The notes below the pieces were generated by a model, which searched no databases, was not told the origin of the DNA, and saw nothing but the letters and a program-made list of their open reading frames with translations. The position numbers were made by a program, and so were the translations under genes. From positions 1-37,373 of the forward strand of contig JAEURG010000049.1 of assembly GCA_016789345.1 (NCBI GenBank): a stretch of DNA of 37,373 bases. Reading direction: 5' to 3'. Source of the stretch: Anaerolineales bacterium (GTDB lineage Bacteria; Chloroflexota; Anaerolineae; Anaerolineales; Villigracilaceae). Below, in pieces: positions 33,904-37,373 of the stretch; position 1 is the first letter of the stretch; the number at the start of each line of letters is the position of its first letter.

Positions 33904-35499
33904 TTATTTTTTCTTAGAAGGAAACCAACGCTTCATATCTAATCGGTTTCTAAAATATACAATTGCCAATAATATCAAACCGCCGATATAAATCCCTGTT
34001 CCAAAATAAGTAAAGGTAAAGCCTGCGTCTATTCCGACCTCATCTAATAAAATATCATAAATGTAGTTATCGAACTGCACAATCCCAAACATGAGCAAGC
34101 CTTGAATCACTAAGCCAACTACAAAGAATTTGAAATTTGAAAAGAAGCCAGCACGCGTGATTAATCCTCTCACCATGAAGAAGGAAAGCCCAGCAAATAA
34201 AGCAAGGCTACCAACCATAATACTTATAATAAATGGTAAAGATTCAGCATCAATAAAATCAGTGATGCCTGAAAAGAAAAGATAATCTATCACTGCACCG
34301 AAGTTTACCGCAGTAAGTAGCACAGTAAAATATAGCAAGGTTGTTATCATGGGTGGGTAAACAGATAATGAACTGACAGGGCGCATTCCTAGCGCTTTGA
34401 GCAAAGCAGTCGGGTTGGGTAAAAGTTGAGATAAGCGATTTAATCCCTTTACGCCTGGGCGAAAATCAATCCATTGCACATTTGATAATTTTTTAGAAAT
34501 ATTATCGTTCCCTTGAATCATCACTGGGAAAACCACTTGTTTGACTGGGTCCGCTTCTGTATCAGACTTGAAGCGTGAGATTAAAGCCATGACTGCCTTT
34601 GCATTTTGAATACTATCTGCTTGCGGATGACCATATTTTTTTAACATCGTTGACATTTCATCTGCAATTTTTGAGTCTTCGGGAGCATGGTCAATAAAAA
34701 ATGGCACAGGCTCAGGATTCATAATGTTAGGGTTATAGGGGTTAGCAAATTTCGGCACGGTGGCTTCAGGTTTCCCCCAGCGTTGAAGCGGAGCAGACCG
34801 TAACACAGCAAGTAACACCCATCCTAAAAATCCAAATTGAAAACCTTCGATTAAAGCGTCTATAAAATCTATGTTTTCTATATAAACAAGTGCCGCAAGT
34901 GATAAAGCGATTGGTAATGCGAACAACGCCGCTTGCACACGCATAAAGTCAAAACTACGTTTGAAAATTTGATATGGTAAAGGAATTAAGATAAGCGGGA
35001 TAAAAACTGTCCAAAACGCGCCAAGTGAAATAAATGCCACAGCAACACTTAATGCAATCGTCGCCCATACGACCAAAGGCATTTTGAATCCTGACTCAGG
35101 AACAGGATGTTCTTCTTGAATTGGTTTTTCTAATTGAGAAAATAATTCATTCAAACCTTTTTTATAACTACCACGAAAATCTACCCATTCAAATTTTTCT
35201 AATTCAGGTGGCAAATCGACCGCTTCGAATATCAAAAGAATGAGGCGTTTTTTCATATCCAAAAAATGTTTCCACTCTAACGCCACATATTTAGAAGCCA
35301 GCGCGGCTTTCGATACCACCAACAAAACTGTATCGGATTCGTTCAAGCCTTTATCAATTTGTTCTTTCCACGGCGAGCCAGGAATCAACACACGATAATC
35401 CAGCCAAACATCATATTTTTTTTCTTCTAACTTACTGACTACATCATCTACAAACCCCAGTTCGCGCCGCGAATAACTCATAAAAATTTTGCCAGCCAT
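33904..35499 (-). CDS. TIR-TM-(degenerate TIR)-TM membrane protein
   Basis: Start set at the ATG at 35499 (531 aa), which has an SD GGAG 6 nt upstream; the frame runs on to 35562 but would overlap the divergent kinase gene. Residues 3-125 are a TIR domain: KIFMSYSRRELGFVDDV, YDVWLDYRVLIPGSPW, SDTVLLVVSKAALASKYVALEW; Glu75 is the likely NADase residue. About four membrane helices follow (140-235). Residues 265-370 repeat the TIR frame in degenerate form (PFFIDHAPEDSKIADEM, VVFPVMIQG, QWIDFRPGVKGLNRL) without the 'SKY..LEW' segment, and a second helix bundle (385-515) closes the protein. The halves share W(V/I)DFR...GLN.L, so the gene looks like an internal TIR+TM duplication. It is probably an NAD-consuming or signalling TIR effector at the membrane. 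Confidence 0.83.
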   Translation of the reverse strand: MAGKIFMSYSRRELGFVDDVVSKLEEKKYDVWLDYRVLIPGSPWKEQIDKGLNESDTVLLVVSKAALASKYVALEWKHFLDMKKRLILLIFEAVDLPPELEKFEWVDFRGSYKKGLNELFSQLEKPIQEEHPVPESGFKMPLVVWATIALSVAVAFISLGAFWTVFIPLILIPLPYQIFKRSFDFMRVQAALFALPIALSLAALVYIENIDFIDALIEGFQFGFLGWVLLAVLRSAPLQRWGKPEATVPKFANPYNPNIMNPEPVPFFIDHAPEDSKIADEMSTMLKKYGHPQADSIQNAKAVMALISRFKSDTEADPVKQVVFPVMIQGNDNISKKLSNVQWIDFRPGVKGLNRLSQLLPNPTALLKALGMRPVSSLSVYPPMITTLLYFTVLLTAVNFGAVIDYLFFSGITDFIDAESLPFIISIMVGSLALFAGLSFFMVRGLITRAGFFSNFKFFVVGLVIQGLLMFGIVQFDNYIYDILLDEVGIDAGFTFTYFGTGIYIGGLILLAIVYFRNRLDMKRWFPSKKK

Positions 35500-35538
35500 G
35501 CCATGCTCCAAAAGAATAAAATGTTCTAGCACTTCAAT

Positions 35539-35544
35539 TATACT
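35539..35544 (+). promoter_or_regulatory. -10 box of the kinase-like gene, near-leaderless
   Basis: TATACT ends 8 nt before the ATG at 35553; no SD and no good -35. Same layout as at mutS and the zinc-ribbon gene. Confidence 0.35.
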
Positions 35545-35552
35545 TGAACAAC

Positions 35553-36149
35553 ATGAAACCATTAATTGTTATCATCGGCGCCAGTGGTGTTGGCAAAACA
35601 ACGCTCATGCAAGCCCTTTGTAAAAAATATGATTTTGCCGTTGCTTATGAAACACATGATGAAAGACCGTTTCAAAAATTATTCAAGCAAGATATAAAAT
35701 ATGCACTTGCAAATCAGTTAGATTATTTAATCCATAAAGCCGAGCAAGAAAAAGAACTGCGCCAACTTGATAAACCCGCCGTGATGGATGGCGGTTTAGA
35801 TTTAGACTTTCATGGTTTTACGCGCCTCTTCCATGCTCATGCTTGGCTCTCAGACCTCGACTTTGATTTATGCCGACGGCTTTACAACCTAATTCGTTCA
35901 ACATTGCCCCCACCAGAGTTAATTGTGATGTTACACGCCGAAGAAAAAATTATCCGCCAGAGATTGGCTACTAGAAACAGAATCAATATTGCGTCTAGTA
36001 AAGATGCGGATTTGCTAGAAAAATTTATCAGCCAGTGGTTAGAATCTATCAATCAAGAAAAAGTTTTAAGAATTGATGTCTCCAACGAGTCAATTGACTA
36101 TACGCAAAGCATTTCTAAGATTATGGAAAAGTTGAATGGAAAATCTTGA
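35553..36149 (+). CDS. Deoxynucleoside kinase-like P-loop protein
   Basis: Start set at the ATG at 35553 rather than the upstream TTG (35544), which is part of a -10 box; 198 aa. The P-loop GASGVGKTT is at residues 9-17. 'AVAYETHDERPFQKLF', 'KPAVMDGGLDLDFHGFTRLFH', 'PPELIVMLHAEEKIIRQRLATRNR' follow the order of deoxynucleoside kinase motifs (Glu after the first helix, the D-R-S-like strand, the Pro-(D/E)-L-I-V strand and the Arg-rich lid). The usual DRS is DGG here, so substrate use may differ. It would phosphorylate a nucleoside-type substrate with ATP. It is divergent from the TIR gene (53 bp between starts) and overlaps the methyltransferase gene by 14 nt. Confidence 0.68.
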   Translation: MKPLIVIIGASGVGKTTLMQALCKKYDFAVAYETHDERPFQKLFKQDIKYALANQLDYLIHKAEQEKELRQLDKPAVMDGGLDLDFHGFTRLFHAHAWLSDLDFDLCRRLYNLIRSTLPPPELIVMLHAEEKIIRQRLATRNRINIASSKDADLLEKFISQWLESINQEKVLRIDVSNESIDYTQSISKIMEKLNGKS

Positions 36150-37023
36150 CGAGTTAAAACACAAAACCGATGGCAAGCCCAAATATAAATTATCTGGCGC
36201 GAACGTATTTGTTTCACCGAATGGCTTTCATTATGTAGATGCGCTTGACGCTGTGACAGAGATTTCCCCCATCATTGATGGTAGTGGATTAACTGATGAA
36301 GAAATTAAATACATCGAAAAGTCTTTGCAATCGAATCCTGAAAGAATTGAAAATCAAGTGAATGCGATAAAACGGCATTTGGATATAAAAGACAAACGTG
36401 TTTTAGACATCGGTTGTGGTGGCGGATTATTTTTATCTAAGATGAAAGCAGAAGGCGCAAAAGTGATTGGTATTGAATTAAGCGATTCGCGTGCTTATTA
36501 TGCCCAAACCAAACACGGCTTAGATATTACCAAACGCCCAATTGAAGATTCATATTGGGAAAGTTTTATTAATACTTTTGATGTGGTGACATTATGGGAT
36601 GTGATTGAGCATGTCAACTATCCGCTTACTACATTGAAACATGCAGTAAAAGTTTTGAAACCAAACGGCATTTTATTAATTGACACGCCATGCCGTGATG
36701 CCTTTTATCACCGCTTTGGTGAATTTACTTACAAAATTTCAGGCGGAAGATTCCCCACTTTTTTGAACGCCATGTATTCATCCAAACCTTTTGGACATAA
36801 ACAAATTTTGTCACTTGATGAGATGAAGGGATTGTTTGAATCCGTTGGCTTAGAAGTTTTGGAATTGGAAACTTTCCATGAACTTTCTTTTCCATATTCA
36901 TTTTATCTAAAAAAGTTTTTCAGGTCTGATGTTTTAGTCAAAATTTTATTACCACTTGTGCATATATTTTTTGTAATATTTCCGATACGAAATAAGATGT
37001 TGGCAATTGGTAAGAAAAAGTAA
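36136..37023 (+). CDS. Class I SAM-dependent methyltransferase
   Basis: The protein (295 aa) has a Methyltransf_23/11-type core: SAM motif I RVLDIGCGGGLFLSKM at about residues 93-108, Asp/Glu strand VIGIELS, motif 'FDVVTLWDVIEHV' and the PNGILLIDTP strand. The leader 'PKYKLSGANVFVSPNGFHYVDAL' and the basic C-terminus with a hydrophobic stretch (ILLPLVHIFFVIFPI) resemble methyltransferases of lipid- or sugar-linked substrates; the substrate is not visible. It overlaps the kinase gene by 14 nt, so the two are translationally coupled. Confidence 0.85.
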   Translation: MENLDELKHKTDGKPKYKLSGANVFVSPNGFHYVDALDAVTEISPIIDGSGLTDEEIKYIEKSLQSNPERIENQVNAIKRHLDIKDKRVLDIGCGGGLFLSKMKAEGAKVIGIELSDSRAYYAQTKHGLDITKRPIEDSYWESFINTFDVVTLWDVIEHVNYPLTTLKHAVKVLKPNGILLIDTPCRDAFYHRFGEFTYKISGGRFPTFLNAMYSSKPFGHKQILSLDEMKGLFESVGLEVLELETFHELSFPYSFYLKKFFRSDVLVKILLPLVHIFFVIFPIRNKMLAIGKKK

Positions 37024-37373
37024 TTATTTCACATCTACCTTCATTATATACACTAACAACCGATGAAAAACAAAAAATGGGAAAAGCAAAACAATATGAA
37101 CCAAATTGCTTAATCCAAACAATAAAGCGACAGAGTTTAACAAGTTATCAAAAAATGGAGCAAGATTGTCTAACATCCATGTTCCAAAACCTGAAACAAG
37201 AGCAAGCGCGAACAAAACGCCAATCCAAATCCCCAACGGAAGCCAAGCATGTCTATCTGATTCAGAGGGCATCATTGTGCTAGAGACGGCAATCGTCAAA
37301 TAAAACCATAGCCAAAAATCTGGGATAGTTGGCAATAAACTCACACCCATCCAAAATAATTCTACTTGACCAT
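37024..37373 (-). CDS. Membrane protein of unknown function (5' end beyond window)
   Basis: The frame stays open from the stop at 37024 to the right edge (about 116 codons). The ATG at 37350 lies in the middle of a coherent sequence (GQVELFWMGVSLLPTIPDF), so the real start is probably outside the window. At least three membrane helices are visible (FWLWFYLTIAVSS; LGIWIGVLFALALVSGF; LVHIVLLFPFFVFH), with a short polar motif 'MPSESDRHAWLP' between the first two. I do not recognise the family. It converges on the methyltransferase gene, with the two stops adjacent. Confidence 0.6.
   Translation of the reverse strand, partial: GQVELFWMGVSLLPTIPDFWLWFYLTIAVSSTMMPSESDRHAWLPLGIWIGVLFALALVSGFGTWMLDNLAPFFDNLLNSVALLFGLSNLVHIVLLFPFFVFHRLLVYIMKVDVK

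Noticed and set aside
35500..35562. A longer N-terminus for the TIR protein
   Set aside because: It would overlap the start of the divergent kinase gene, while the ATG at 35499 has an SD and begins the TIR fold directly.

Overview
The window looks like a chromosomal segment of an AT-rich member of the Chloroflexota, most probably class Anaerolineae. This is an inference from gene content: a SARP/BTAD-STAND-TPR regulator, Thr/Pro-linker SH3 surface proteins, an FhaA-like plus FhaB-like FHA pair, two membrane pyrophosphatases and a large TIR/SLATT/SLOG conflict locus. No rRNA or tRNA marker is present to prove it. No CRISPR array, tRNA, rRNA or insertion sequence was seen.

Layout. (1) 1-5.2 kb, minus strand: the 5' part of a secreted parallel beta-helix repeat protein (its C-terminus lies beyond the left edge), preceded by a BTAD-STAND-TPR regulator. 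(2) 5.24-7.8 kb, plus: mutS, divergent from the regulator, with an in-frame 7-bp tandem repeat. (3) 7.8-18.4 kb, minus: a tight nine-gene glycan operon. In transcription order it encodes a large GT-C-like membrane protein, a DPM1-like GT2, an SDR, a DegT aminotransferase, a NeuD/PglD acetyltransferase, an N-acetyl-sugar amidotransferase, a GT4, an LPG-synthase/UPF0104 membrane protein and a second GT-C-like membrane protein. Together they would make an unusual amino sugar and load it through polyprenyl-linked intermediates onto a surface polymer. (4) 18.5-23.2 kb, minus: tandem membrane pyrophosphatases of opposite K+ class. (5) 23.3-28.1 kb: a HesB/IscA-like protein, two tandem SH3/TM surface proteins, a zinc-ribbon protein, the FHA pair and methylthioadenosine phosphorylase.

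(6) 28.1-35.5 kb is the part most worth attention. A plus-strand operon encodes a signal-less C39-like cysteine peptidase with three SH3b domains, a double-SLATT membrane protein, and a DRHyd (deoxyribosyltransferase/TIR-like)-TRAFs/TPR-SLOG protein. A convergent minus-strand pair encodes a membrane protein with two TIR-plus-TM units and a small protein with two copies of a GD...GE.W module. The domains (TIR, SLATT, SLOG, DRHyd, TRAFs) are those described for nucleotide-centred conflict and immunity systems; this particular combination is one I do not recognise. The operon starts behind a perfect 19-bp hairpin and a second hairpin that abuts the Shine-Dalgarno sequence, and the two arms meet at a bidirectional terminator. 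(7) 35.5-37.4 kb: a deoxynucleoside-kinase-like gene overlapping a SAM methyltransferase, then a membrane protein cut by the right edge.

Several lone or first-in-operon genes (mutS, the regulator, the zinc-ribbon gene, the first FHA gene, the kinase) lack a Shine-Dalgarno sequence and instead have a -10-like hexamer a few bases before the start codon, which suggests common leaderless transcription. Five longer reading frames needed start corrections, given in their entries.
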